A stretch of 64,000 bases of DNA from Mermis nigrescens (lineage: Eukaryota; Nematoda; Enoplea; Mermithida; Mermithidae). The stretch lies in NCBI GenBank assembly GCA_036768485.1, contig JAVLUZ010000145.1, positions 2,224,756 to 2,288,755 on the forward strand. Reading direction: 5' to 3'. Below the pieces are notes generated by a model that had not been told where the DNA came from, ran no database searches, and was given only the letters and a program-made list of their open reading frames with translations. This document shows, in pieces, positions 1 through 10,759 of the stretch. Each line of letters starts with the position of its first letter. The first letter of the stretch is position 1. Made by a program: the position numbers and the translations under genes.

Positions 1-540
1 CATTTTGCTATTCTGGAAATCTGGGGTAAAAATCCTGCTAATGTAAGACTTTGGATTTTTATTCGTGTTTAGCTTTGATTTTACATCTGCATCTTCAAAG
101 AATTATCCACTTCTTTGGGGGTTCTTTCGATCCACCTTCCCCCAATCTCAAGTGTGTAGACATATGTATCCAGTCGCAAGCAGACATGTCAGGGCAATGA
201 TTGGTCTAGCAACCCAGAATAGAAAAATAGGATATTTATCGAAAAAATTAGGCAAAACGGATGAAAACTGAACATTTTCCTCAGAAATGCTCTAAATTAC
301 CCAGAAAATGTTTAGGAACGTAGTTTTCATTGCTATTTTCGAGCTTACACCGGTTTTTAAGGTCATTTCAGCCCATAAAATCTAAGTTCTTAAACCCGCC
401 TTTGATCGGCTTACCTCCAATCCTCCCAGTTCGGTCGTGCTGCGCATCTATTGTCGTTGCACATGTGAGGCTCATATCTGGGCGCGGTTGGAAGGTTTGG
501 GGGTTTGCACCCCCGATTAAAAATTAACCCCCTAGAATTC
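1..540. repeat. Duplicated segment, left copy
   Basis: Matches 1800-2225 in direct orientation (CTTTGGATTTTTATTCGTGT, GTCGCAAGCAGACATGTC, GGCAAAACGGATG). Its right part is an inverted R15 copy. No gene seen. Confidence 0.75.
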
Positions 541-613
541 AAATTTTAAATTTTTTGTTTTTTCGTAATTTTTAATGCCGTTGAATAGTGCTCGACATCT
601 GTATGGTCAAGGG

Positions 614-878
614 ATGGTCACCAGACCTGGGCGTAGGGGTTGGGGATATGCAACCCCAGAAACCAAAACACCCCCCAGAAATCAAAATACCCCCCCAGAA
701 TTCAATTTTTTAAAATTTTTTCTGTTTTTTGACAATTTTTTGATGCCAATGGATAGTGAGTGCTTGATGAGAAACGTCAAAAAATGGCGTTTTTATCGTC
801 ATGCCACCATTTTTAAGGCCATTTTTTGACCTTCAAAAATCTTGCTTCCCCCAGAATTTTCTTGCTGCCTACGTATGA
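614..878 (-). mobile_element. R1 MITE copy
   Basis: Inverted orientation copy with the family's landmarks: TGGGCG end, paired CAGAAA(C/T)CAAAA blocks, CCAATGGATAGTG, GAGAAACGTC and CTTGCTGCCTACG end. Forms a head-to-head palindrome with the copy that follows. Confidence 0.8.
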
Positions 879-879
879 T

Positions 880-1110
880 GGTCACCATGCGTGGGCAGCA
901 TCGAAATTCTGGGAGATGCAAGATTTTTAAAAAAATGGCCTTAAAATGGTGGTATGGTGAAAACACTGTTTTTTCAATGTTTCTCATCGAGCACTATCGC
1001 TTGGCACCAAGAAATTGCGAGAAAAACAAAAAAGATTTCAAAAAAAGAATTCTGGGGGTTTGCTTTCTAAGAAGTAGGGGAGGGGGGAATTGTGGTTTCT
1101 AGGGTGGGTG
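880..1110 (+). mobile_element. R1 MITE copy
   Basis: Direct orientation copy starting at ATGCGTGGGCAGC; mirror partner of 614-878. Open frames across it are by-products of the repeat. Confidence 0.75.
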
Positions 1111-1114
1111 CATT

Positions 1115-1390
1115 CAACACCTGGGCATGGGGGAGTTTGGGGGTGTGCATCCCCCAGAAACCAAAATATCCCAGCCCCCCATAAATCAAAATACCCTCCC
1201 AGAATTCAATTTTGAAATATTTTTTTGTTTTTCTTGCAATTTTTTGATGCCAATGGATAGTGCTCGATGAGAAATGTCGAAAAGTCGTGTTTTTTCGTCA
1301 TGCCACCATTTTCAAGGCAGTTTTTTGACCTTTGAAAAATTTTGCACCTCTCCCCAGAAATTATTTGCTGCCCACGTATAGCGCATACCC
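1115..1390 (-). mobile_element. R1 MITE copy
   Basis: Inverted copy from CACCTGGGCATGG to GCTGCCCACGTATA, with all internal landmarks. Confidence 0.8.
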
Positions 1391-1414
1391 CCAAACCCCC
1401 CACGCTCAGATGTG

Positions 1415-1700
1415 GTGGTCACCATAAATATAAAGCGTGGCCGATCTGGAGGGGTCAGCCGGTAGGGGGCACAAATTGAGCTTTTATGGGTTAAAATGGC
1501 CTCAAAAACTGGTAAAAACGCTAGAATAGCGTTAAAACAAGGCAATTACACAGTTTCTGGTCGAAGAACTTCTGAAGAAAATTTTCAATTCTTATCAATT
1601 TTTGGCCTGCATTTTGCCTCACTTTCCACACAAAATTTTCCATATTTTCATTCTGGGGATCAAGACCTCATGAACTGCCCCCCATCCATAAGTGCATGTC
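1415..1700 (+). repeat. R15 repeat copy
   Basis: GGTCAGCCGGT at its 5' side, AAAATGGCCTCAAAAACTGG, TAGCGTTAAAAC and TTTTTGGCCT towards its 3' side; same order as in 40015-40330, 53935-54240 and 63420-63670. Confidence 0.7.
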
Positions 1701-1799
1701 TGGTAGTCACTCGGTCTAGGCATCTAATAGTGAGTTTCTTAGGTCAAAGTAGAGTCATGAAGTAACACATGTAAATGCTTAAGACTAAAGTGGCGTAAA

Positions 1800-2225
1800 A
1801 ATTGTACTACTGTAACACTTTGGATTTTTATTCGTGTCTAGCTTTTCCACTTCGGGTTCTTTTAACCCACCTGGTTAGACATTTGTATTCAGTCGCAAGC
1901 AGACATGTCCGGGCATAGGATTGTCTAGTAACCCAGACTGGAAAATGGAAAATTTTTCGAAAAAATGAGGCAAAACGGATGGAAACTGAACATTTTCTTC
2001 AAAAATGCTTTAAATTACCCAGACACTGTATAGAAACGTTGTTTTCAATGCTATTTCGAGCTTACACCGTTTTTAGGGTCATTTCAGCCGAAAAATCTAA
2101 GTTCTTGAATCCGTCTTTGATCAGCTTACCTCCACTCCTCCCAGCTCGGTCATTTGTGCATCTATGGTCGTTGCACATGTGAGGCTCATACCTGGGCATA
2201 GTTGGAAGGTTTAGGGGGTTTGCAG
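1800..2225. repeat. Duplicated segment, right copy
   Basis: Second copy of 1-540; with the R1 copies between them it gives a local period of about 1.75 kb. Confidence 0.75.
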
Positions 2226-2235
2226 CCCCGTCACC

Positions 2236-2470
2236 TTACGTGGGCAGCACCAAAATTCTGGGGGTGTAAGATTTTTAAAGGTCAAAAAATATCTTTAAAA
2301 ATGGTGGTGTGGTGAAAAACACCATTTTTCAACGTTTCACATCGAGCACTATCCATTGGCATCAAATAATTGCGAAAAAACAAGAAAAATTATTGAATTC
2401 TGGGGGTATTTTGATTTCTGGGGGCTATTTTGGTTTCTGGGTGGTGCATACCACACCTGGGCGTGGGCGT
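2236..2470 (+). mobile_element. R1 MITE copy
   Basis: Direct copy beginning ACGTGGGCAGCACC. Its 3' end overlaps the next, inverted, copy tail-to-tail. Confidence 0.8.
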
Positions 2471-2725
2471 GGGAGGAGGGGGTTGAAGGGTATGCACTCC
2501 AGAAACTAAAATACCCCCAGAAATCGAAATACCCCGAATTCAATTTTTAAAATTTTTTCGTTTTTTCGCAATTTTTTGATGCCAACGGATAGTGCTCGAT
2601 GAGAAACGTCGAAAAATGTTGTTTTTCGCCATACCACCATTTTTAGAGCCATTTTTTGACCTTCCAAAAATCTTGCACCCCCCCCTCCCTAAATTTTCTT
2701 GCTGCCCACGTATGGTGCATACCCT
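2455..2725 (-). mobile_element. R1 MITE copy
   Basis: Inverted copy ending GCTGCCCACGTATGGTGC; tail-to-tail palindrome with 2236-2470. Confidence 0.8.
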
Positions 2726-2734
2726 AAACCCCCC

Positions 2735-2975
2735 ACGCCCAGGTGTAGTATGCGCTCACAGAAGTTGGAATACCCCACAGAAATCAAAATACCCCCCAGA
2801 ATTCAATTTTTATAAAATATTCTTGCTGTTTCAGCGATTTTTTGATGCTATTGGATAGTGCTCGATGAGAAACGTTGAAAAATGTTGTTTTTTCGCCATA
2901 CCACCATTTTTGAGGCAATTTTTTTTGACCTATGAAAAATTTTGCACCCCTAGAATTTTGGTGCCACCCACACCT
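2735..2975 (-). mobile_element. R1 MITE copy
   Basis: Inverted copy from CCACGCCCAGGTGTAG to GGTGCCACCCAC, immediately followed by another in the same orientation. Confidence 0.75.
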
Positions 2976-3246
2976 GGGCGTGGGGGGGGGTGATGTGGGA
3001 AGCACCCTCAGAAACCAAAACACCCCATCCCAGAAATCAAAATACCCCCCCGGAATTCAATTTTTGAAAATTTTTTTCGTTTTTTCGCAATTTTTTGATG
3101 CCAATGGATAGTGCTTGATGAGAAACGTCGAAAAATGGTGTTTTTATCGCCATACCAACCATTTTTAAGGCCATTTTTCGACCTTCAAAAAATCTTGCAC
3201 CCCCCCCCCCCAGAATTTTCTTGCTGCCCACGTATGGTGCCACCCA
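2976..3246 (-). mobile_element. R1 MITE copy
   Basis: Inverted copy ending GCTGCCCACGTATGGTGCCA. Last member of the dense cluster of seven R1 copies in 614-3246. Confidence 0.8.
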
Positions 3247-3399
3247 CCTATGGTTGTTGGGAGCGAATGGTGCGGGGCGAAATGTTGGGGACGAGTTATC
3301 CATATCCCGATTTTGCGGGCCAAAATGACATGAGAGACTATAGTCTGTTTCATTTATTTGAGAGCTTTTTCAATAGATTTTTTTGAAGGCCACAGTATG

Positions 3400-3632
3400 C
3401 CTAATTAGAGGATTTACTCTTACTCGACAAAAAAGCTGAGTGGGGGTGAGTGGCCGACACTCTTTCATTTTTAATACACTAAACCGTCCATATAGACCTA
3501 ATTCAAGCATCTAAACAGTTTTGTGACATACTACAGTAAGTGCGCTGAATAAAAATCCTGCAGCAGGAATCAAACCCGACTTGCTTCGACGACAATCAGG
3601 CGTTCTACCACAACACTAAGCGAAACTTTTTG
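3400..3632 (-). repeat. tRNA-derived SINE-like relic
   Basis: Read on the minus strand, TAGTGTTGTGGTAGAACG (A box) is followed by GGGTTTGATTCC (B box) at tRNA spacing, then a non-tRNA body of about 150 bp. No clear tail or target duplication. Confidence 0.5.
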
Positions 3633-3789
3633 GCGATGAATGCTAGTCTATCGTGTTAAACGGTCGATTTATGACAAGCTGAATGTGCGAATTCCATCCG
3701 CATGTTGCATGATGTTCTTGAAGACGGGAATAAATTATGCCGTGAGAAATTTTATTGAAAAACACTTTCTTCCTATGTATGTACATAGC

Positions 3790-4668
3790 CAGTGGCGGAT
3801 CTAGGATTTTCTTAAAGGGAGGGGCGGTATCCCAACTTTTCCAAAAACAGTCAAAAATAGGTCCGAAAATTTGCCCTTAACGCGCGAAATAGCGTTTTTT
3901 CGGTGTTTTACGTTGTATACTTTTGCATAAAATCACTTTTGACGCAAGATTTTATCGAAAACTTTTGGAATTTTAGACAATTTTTTGCGGAAATTCATTA
4001 AATTTCTTTGACTTTCACAAAAATCTAGCGGGTAGCGCCGGAAAACTTGTGAAATTAAGGCGGATAGACGTCTAGAACCATGATTTACTGCTTGATTTCC
4101 TGTTTTTATAGCATTTGATGCGAAACATCGAAATTTTCGAATGAAAATAGAAGAAAACTGTGCAAAAATAGAACAGATAATGGCTTCCAGGCATAGGTGG
4201 GCAGTACCGAAGTTATGGGGGGAAAGGGTGGAGTGAAAAATTTTCAAAGGTCAAAAAATGGTCTTAAAAGTGGTCGTATGGCGGAAAAACACTAATTTTC
4301 CGACGTTTCTCATCGAGCACTATCCAATGGCGTCAAAAAATCGCTAAAAAAGCGAAAAAAATTTTAAAAATTTGAATTCTCGGGGGTATTTTGATTTCTG
4401 GATTTTTTTCAAACCATATCATACATATATATTTGGTAGGGTGCTTACCCCCGACCCCCCACGCCCATGTGTGCTTCCAGGTCGCCTAGAAAGTTAAGAA
4501 ATGTCAATAAAAGATATCATCCGGCGCGTGGCGCCGGAAAATTTCGAGAAATTATGGTCACTGACGGCCAAACAGCATTGCAAATTGCATATCCATTCTT
4601 TATCTCGCCAAATATTTTTGGCCAATGGGGAGTTGGAGCGGCCGCCTCCCCCCTTAAATCCGCGCCTG
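3790..4668. mobile_element. R2 hAT-like element, copy 1
   Basis: Ends CAGTGGCGGATCTAGG and, inverted, CAGGCGCGGATTTAAG. Flanks TACATAGC / TGCATAGC (7 of 8). Contains an R1 insertion (4192-4473) and the hairpin CCGGCGCGTGGCGCCGG (4521-4537). Short inverted ends plus an 8-bp duplication suggest hAT; no transposase. Confidence 0.8.
4192..4473 (+). mobile_element. R1 MITE inserted in R2
   Basis: Starts CATAGGTGGGCAG and ends CCCATGTGTG, flanked by an exact 8-bp target duplication CTTCCAGG (4184-4191 and 4474-4481). The sister R2 copy has the single, unoccupied CTTCCAGG at 52769-52776. Confidence 0.92.
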
Positions 4669-4833
4669 TGCATAGCTACAGTGATTTCTAAATGACCTAC
4701 AGTAAGTAGGGAAAATAGATTTACTGTAGCCTCGGAAAGTGCTTGCTGACAAAGTTCTCGGATAAATGAAACAGACCCTAGTAGGCATACAAACATGATA
4801 TGAAGGGTTTCACAATAATAAGCATGAATCGTC

Positions 4834-6045
4834 GTCAATTCAAACTACTTCTAGAACTTGCAGTTAAAGAGTGTTAATTTACGTGCAATGGTAAAATCTA
4901 TCAACAGATAGATGCTGTTGCATGAATGATCCGCTTGGCCCAGTTCTTGCCAATATTTTCTTGAGCCATCATGAGACAAAGTGTCTCAGAGACTGTAGTA
5001 TAAAGATCAGACCCAAGTTTTAAGTACCTATGTTATATTGATGACACATTTGTAATGTTTTCTGACAGAAATCAGTCTAGAAAGTTCTGTGATTACATGA
5101 ATCAGCAACATCCTATGAAGTTCACATTTGAAACTGAATGTGACAAGAAATTAAATTTCCTTGATGTACATGTTGGAAGGAAGTCTTATGATATTGTGAC
5201 ATCATCATATCAGAAGCCCACATTTTCTGGCCTTTATGCCAAATTGTCTAGCTTCATTCCATATGCCTATAAAGTTGTAACTCATATCAGACTTTTGTCT
5301 CTGATATTGAAAAGCTGAAGCAGACTCTACTGTAAAATGAGTATCCTCTTGGCTTGATTGATAAAGTCATATCAGACTTTATGACAAAGGTTTATAATAA
5401 GAGTAATGACATAAAAGTCGGTTGTGATAAACTTAGCTATTCTCTTGTTTAGCCTTACACTAGTGTGCATGGCTACACAATGTATGCAGCAGAATTCTAA
5501 AGCTCATTTCTGCATCTTAACCTCAGATTTGAGTAAGGTTTGTTTACAAACCTGTCATGTGTATCAGCCAGTATACCAAGAACAAGGATGCAGTACCTAC
5601 TTAGCTACTCTCAAATTTAGTATATGAGTATACGTGTTCAAGCTGTATGGCTAGTTACATTGGGAAAACTCGTCGACATTGTTGGAATAGAATTGCAGAG
5701 CATACTGACATCTCATTTGCTACAGGAAAGCCAATTCAGGGTTATCTGAAATTCACAAACATATCTCAAATAGAAATCATTCAATTACATCAGATTGCTT
5801 CAAGGTTATCAGTTGACCATCCGATTCTTTTGATCTTTTAATCAAGGAGTCATTACACATAGCATGTGACCGTCCCATTCTCAACAATAATCTTTCATCA
5901 TATCATTTAAATTTGTTTTAATCTACCTCCCACCTTTTTTCATTTTCTTTAAGTTTAAAATCTTTTATGATTCTCTTTATAATGTAATGGCAGGTTTAAA
6001 CTATAAGTTTCTCTTGGTTTACAACTCTCGCTTAGCAAAATCATT
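4834..6045 (+). mobile_element. Penelope-like element fragment, 5'-truncated
   Basis: Second copy of the PLE at 16478-18984, opposite strand, holding only the part from RT motif PLGPVLANIF through the RT thumb and GIY-YIG region to the 3' tail. The catalytic YVDD has decayed to YIDD. Small frames at 5055-5318, 5424-5627 and 5647-5841 are broken pieces of it, such as ASYIGKTRRHCWNRIAEHT (5647 on). It abuts the start of duplication unit A. Confidence 0.85.
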
Positions 6046-6217
6046 TTTCAAAATGTATTTTATTGCATAAATTCTTTTTGTAGGATACTTCTTTTTCAGT
6101 ACATCAAAGAAAGAGGCATTTTGTCCATTGGTTTGAATTTCGAGATTTGATCCGCGCTGATGACTTCTAACCTTACAAACCGATGGGCGTGTGGGGTTCT
6201 GGCATGGGTGTCAGGAC

Positions 6218-6477
6218 CATACATGGGCATGGCGGTGTGGGGGTATGCCCCCAGAGAAACCGAAATGCCTACCCCAGAAACCGAAATTCCCCCTCCCCCA
6301 GAATTCAATTTATGAGATTTTTTTGTTTTTTTCGCAATTTTTTGATACCAATGGATAGTGCTTGATCAGTAACGGTAAAAAATGGTGTTTTTTTCGCCAT
6401 ACCACAATTTTTCAAGGCGATTTATCGACGTTTGAAAAATTATCGCAACCCCAGAACTTCGGTGCCGCCCACTTATG
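6218..6477 (-). mobile_element. R1 MITE with 8-bp duplication
   Basis: Bounded by CATACATGGGC and CCCACTTATG with exact flanking GTCAGGAC (6210-6217, 6478-6485). Inverted orientation by internal landmarks. Confidence 0.9.
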
Positions 6478-6539
6478 GTCAGGACGAGACGTGTTCTTGA
6501 GAGGAAGGTTTGGGGAATGGGAATAGGCCACCCTCTGAA

Positions 6540-6910
6540 CTGACCCCCTCCCCGTAAAATGGCTGAGAATGCCAGAATTGTCGATTTTTCGTAAAAGGTG
6601 CAAAAAGTGTTCCCTTTTATCCGTTTTTAGCTAATTTTTGGCTCAAAAACCTCGAGTTTTCGGCGCTTCGCGCCATATACATATTTTCTGAGTAAATTTT
6701 CTTCAATTTACTAATTTTTTTCGGAGAATCTTTTTACGTCTATATCTTCTAAAAAGAACGAGCATTGTCTGAAACGTCAGAAAAACAATGTTTTTGACAT
6801 TTAACCTTCGTTTTTGAGCCCAAAAAAGGTACTTTTCGAAAATTTTTCGGACCTGACCTCCCCTCTTCAGAATTCACATGCTGCGCATGTATGGTCAGGA
6901 CCAGACATGC
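6540..6910 (-). repeat. R4 repeat copy
   Basis: Related to 26525-26945 and 46690-47060: shared CGTTTCTGAC / GTCAGAAA block, GGCGC hairpin (6662-6674) and C-rich edges. Confidence 0.6.
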
Positions 6911-6999
6911 ACGTGGGTGTAAGCTGGGGGTTTGATAGGTCCTGATTTATCTCAGAAAGGAAAAATTGGAAAATTTTGTGGGGGAAAATAATGCAAAAT

Positions 7000-7300
7000 A
7001 AAGGGCCTAAAATGGATGAAGAATGACAACTGTTCTCCAAACGTGCTTGAAATTAACCGGAAACTGTATAATAACGTAGTTTTAAAGCTATTTTATCGCA
7101 TAAGTATTACAGCTTTTGAGTTATTTTGACCCGAAAAGAGTTCCGTGCTTGACCCCCCAAACCGGCTGACCCGCCAGATCGGCCACGCCGTGCATCGTAT
7201 AGTCAGGAATGAACACCCAGTTATCGTTCGGACCCCACCCCCTAAAAAGCCAATATCTTCAGAAAGTTGCTGGTGCGGTTTCTGCCAATTTCTGCCCCAT
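7000..7300 (-). repeat. R15 repeat copy in unit A
   Basis: Inverted; TATTTTATCGCATAA, AACCGGCTGACCCGCC. Equivalent sequence at 33480-33690 in unit C. Confidence 0.6.
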
Positions 7301-7555
7301 CGGAACCCACAGGCTTCGGTTGCTGTCCATTTATGCTTCATGCACCTAAATCAACAGTTAACGTGTATTTTAATTCATAATTTACGTGCAGCAAATTTGC
7401 TACAAACTTAACCAATGCACTTTGCTTTCACTTTATTGATTTTATTCAATCAAGAAATTGGACTGCACTATATCTACACCAGTTTGTACGAGTCTCTGGT
7501 AATTTCATACATGTTGTTAATACATTGAAATTATATCATTCAGTAGTATTTTACA

Positions 7556-7925
7556 AGGAGATAGCTATAAGCCTATTGTACTAATCTGGCGAAATTGATT
7601 AACTTACTGCTTCAAAAAAATTTAAAAAACTTACTTTACTTTACTTTAAACTTACTTTAAACTTACTTTTTTTATTCTTGATTTTTTATGTTGATTGAGT
7701 TACAAAAACTGCTTTGTTTGAAACCCACCGAATCATTTACAACTTTTAGATGTCGTTAGTACGTTGTAAACTGTGAGTGTAAAGCAGTAAGTTTACACCT
7801 TAACTTAATCAATTCTGCCAGATTAGTACAATAGGCTTATAGCTATCTCCTTTTAAAGTTTGGTTACTGTAGCTATATGGATCGGCTTAAACACGCTGGA
7901 GGGGTAAATTGTATACTAGATCCGT
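7556..7925. mobile_element. R6 foldback element, truncated copy
   Basis: Opposite orientation copy of 12680-13145, lacking most of its left arm. Present in unit A, absent at the matching place in unit C (about 34710). Confidence 0.75.
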
Positions 7926-8117
7926 CTTTCTTATCAAAATAATATGTTATATGTTTTTCTTTAAAAATTTTTTAAATTCTGCACATGCTTTCTTTAACTC
8001 GAGTTTGAGTTCGGCAGATCAGTTGTTAAAAAGCGGAAGCAATTATAATTGAATACAGACGATAAATTGAATGATGCGAATGAAATAAGAATAGTAGAAT
8101 CATAATTCCATTCAACA

Positions 8118-8373
8118 AAAGTTTTAAAATTAAGATGCTTCTTAAAAAGATCGCTGTTGATTATTTGATCGCCAGACAATGTTTTGTTTTCGAATAGCAG
8201 AAAAGTTTTTAAAATTAAGATGATTCTTGAAAACATCGCTGTTAGACTATTTGACTGCCTGACAATCTTTTGTTATTCGAATGTCAGCAAAGTTTTAAAA
8301 TTAAGATGCTTCTTGAAAACATCGCTGTTGACTATTTGACCGCCAGACAATGTTTTGTTATTCGAATGGCAGA
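8118..8373. repeat. Three tandem copies of an 85-bp segment
   Basis: AAAATTAAGATGCTTCTT ... CAGACAATGTTTTGTT recurs at 8118, 8201 and 8289. Units B (14259) and C have single versions. Confidence 0.8.
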
Positions 8374-8759
8374 AAATAATTGATAGTTTGTGCTTATCAG
8401 TGTCGAAGTTATTTTTTCTAAATTTTGACTACGTCACAAGTTCATCTGCCATTTCGTAATCTAACCGCCCATTTTCATCGCACTAGTAACATAAGGGTCA
8501 GCGAAGCATTGCAGGCATACGCGTATAGGATTTATGGTTCAAGACCAGAATAGAGGAACGAGTGACCTTCAGGAAAAAATAAGGCAAGCTAAAGACTAAA
8601 AATTAATGAAAGTCAAAATCGTTTCAGGAAATAGCTCGAGAACGATCAAAAACTGTGCATGAAATAAAATAGCATTTACGCCGGCTCTTTATTTACACCA
8701 GGCTCTGTGGTCAGAATGGCCCGAAAAAATTACGGACGAACCCCGCATTTGGTTGTAGC

Positions 8760-9887
8760 CATAAGTGGGCGGCACCAAAGTTCTGAGGGAAGGGGTGCAA
8801 GATTTTTTCAAACGTCAAAAATGACCTTTAAAAATGGAGGTAAGGCGAAAAAAGACCGTTTTTAACGTTTCCAATCGAGCACTGTTCGTTGGCATCAAGA
8901 AATTCCGAAGAAAAACAAAAAAAAATTAATTGAATTCTGGGGGTATTTCGGTTTTACGTCGTTTTCACACAATTTGAGAATTTTAGTACATTTAAGCGTA
9001 TAACTTTTGATCAGCTGGTATTTGTTAATAAAATAAATACAATAAATGATCACAATTCATTCAGCTTGCTCAAAAAATAGTCCATGTTTCATGTTATAAC
9101 ATGCCTACAGTGTGACAGTCGGTCAAAGCTGATGAACCTGCTCACCATTGAATAACTCATTTCAGTGAAGTGAGGTTTTTCGAGATGAACTCAAGAACCA
9201 CTGAACGGATTTTGATGAAATAAAGTGTTTTAGATAGACAATTTAGGAATGAAACTATTTTGCCAAAAAACGTATAGCTAGCTTATGGCCACAGTATGCC
9301 AGGCTCGAAAAAGTGCTCAAACTTTGCTTAGTCACTACAGTATACAGGTTAAGTTTCATATTTTGGAAAATAGCAAAATAGTTAGATATTTTTGTGCTCT
9401 AAAATTCACCTTTTTTGTTTTTCGTAGTTTCTGAATAGTTCGTCCTGCAATTTCAATTTAATTTTTTTCCAATATGGCTGCCCCCATAAGGTATGCATTT
9501 TACTCAGCTCTATTTTTCATATTTTTAAATGTTTAAGCACATTTTAGAAAGCCCAAAAAACGCTCGTTTGAATGATATCCTATTTGTCTGATTTGATAAA
9601 GAATTCTAGTTTTTCAATATGGCCGCCAGAAAGGCTGTCATACTGTAGCTTTTGATGTTTTCAGCTATTATTCTGTGAGTTTCTGACATATTTCAGAATT
9701 TGTTTTCAATGAATAGCTAGAAGATTTAATGTTCTTTCTAATGAGCTATGTCTCATGTTCTGAATCCTTCTTGGTCGTTCAGGAAAGTTCAAAAACCTAA
9801 AAATTATTCATTGTATTGTAAAAACGACGTGGGTGTTTTGGTTTTTAGGGAGTGCATACTCCTAAAATCCCTCTACGCCCAGATATG
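8760..9887 (+). mobile_element. R1 MITE interrupted by R5
   Basis: R1 ends at 8760 (CATAAGTGGGCGGC) and 9887 (CCCAGATATG). Flanking 8-mers GTTGTAGC and ATTGTAGC differ by one base. R5 (8956-9830) lies inside its 3' part, so R5 is the younger insertion. Confidence 0.85.
8956..9830. mobile_element. R5 non-autonomous DNA transposon
   Basis: 875 bp with terminal inverted repeats ACGTCGTTTTCACA and ACGTCGTTTTTACA, inserted in an R1 copy. No coding frame. Superfamily not assigned because the target duplication is unclear. Confidence 0.75.
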
Positions 9888-9899
9888 ATTGTAGCCTCT

Positions 9900-10520
9900 T
9901 TTCTGGCCGGCCATGCTGTGTTCTCGGACTACTGCAATATAAATAATACATTTACATATGTACGTACTCGTTTATGCATTTACTTATTATCTTTTTACAC
10001 TGAAACAGAAGCGTTTTATGTGCACTTGTATACTTTCTGCTTATTTTTCGCTTTAATCGAGTTTTAGTATTAGGTTAAAAAGTATGGCCCGCAGCTACCC
10101 GTATTATGCTAATTAAGGTCATTACGAAAAATTTTAATAACTAAAAATAACAAGGAAACAGGTGATTTTAAAGTATACGCAAAACCGTTGAAATGCGACG
10201 GTTGAGCAGAAATCTTAGCAGCTTTTTCAGTACTTTGTGCAGTTGCTGTTATTTGCGAATAAAGGAATTGGGAAAAAATTATTTTCTTATAAATATAAAA
10301 AGAAAGATTGAAAAACAAATGAAAAACCAAGACTATATACAAACAAAAAGCGGAACATATGCAGAGATCTAAATTTACTTTATTTCATCGACAATGGATG
10401 AAAAACATTACGCATACACTTTCATTGCGATAAATGCAAAAAAGCAACTTTTCGATACTTTTTAATACAGAAACAGAGTGTTTCCTCATGGCCTTAGGAA
10501 TACACAATCAAATCAGCAAT
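9900..10520. other. Unit A flank, 3' side of peptide copy A
   Basis: Conserved in units B and C (CCCGCAGCTACCCGTA, CCGTTGAAATGC). No gene or RNA recognised. Confidence 0.6.
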
Positions 10521-10545
10521 TCAGCATTTTTGCCAAAAGAAGCAA

Positions 10546-10725
10546 TTACATTTGCATCCTTTTTGGATACTTGCAGCGTCCAGACGTGAGAAATCGGCAT
10601 TTGTTGTATTTTATACACCGTTTTGTGCATGGAATATCAATTTTGCCTCCTTCAGCCGTATCCCGCAATGTTGTAGTGTACGTCAGCAGAATGAAGATCA
10701 TCATGTGGCGGATGAACGATGCCAT
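10546..10725 (-). pseudogene. Eight-cysteine peptide, copy A (frameshifted)
   Basis: Third paralogue, in unit A. The signal peptide and first four cysteines are kept, then one extra base in a homopolymer run (five T where copies B and C have four, around 10559-10564 on the plus strand) shifts the frame. Translation ends after KYPKRMQM and loses the last four cysteines. The remaining 3' coding sequence is still recognisable down to about 10522. Probably a non-functional copy; a sequencing error in the run is the alternative. Confidence 0.75.
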
Positions 10726-10759
10726 TTTCTTTGGTCCTGCAACATTCAAATGCTGGCCT

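Noticed and set aside
575..3386. Many overlapping frames of 60-90 codons with shared peptide words
   Set aside because: All are translations of R1 MITE copies in both orientations, not a gene family.
3933..4247. 104-codon frame on the minus strand
   Set aside because: Lies in R2 and crosses into the R1 insertion, so it postdates the insertion by chance.
4494..4838. 114-codon frame on the minus strand
   Set aside because: Runs across the R2 end and flanking DNA; the frame is not kept in R2 copy 2.
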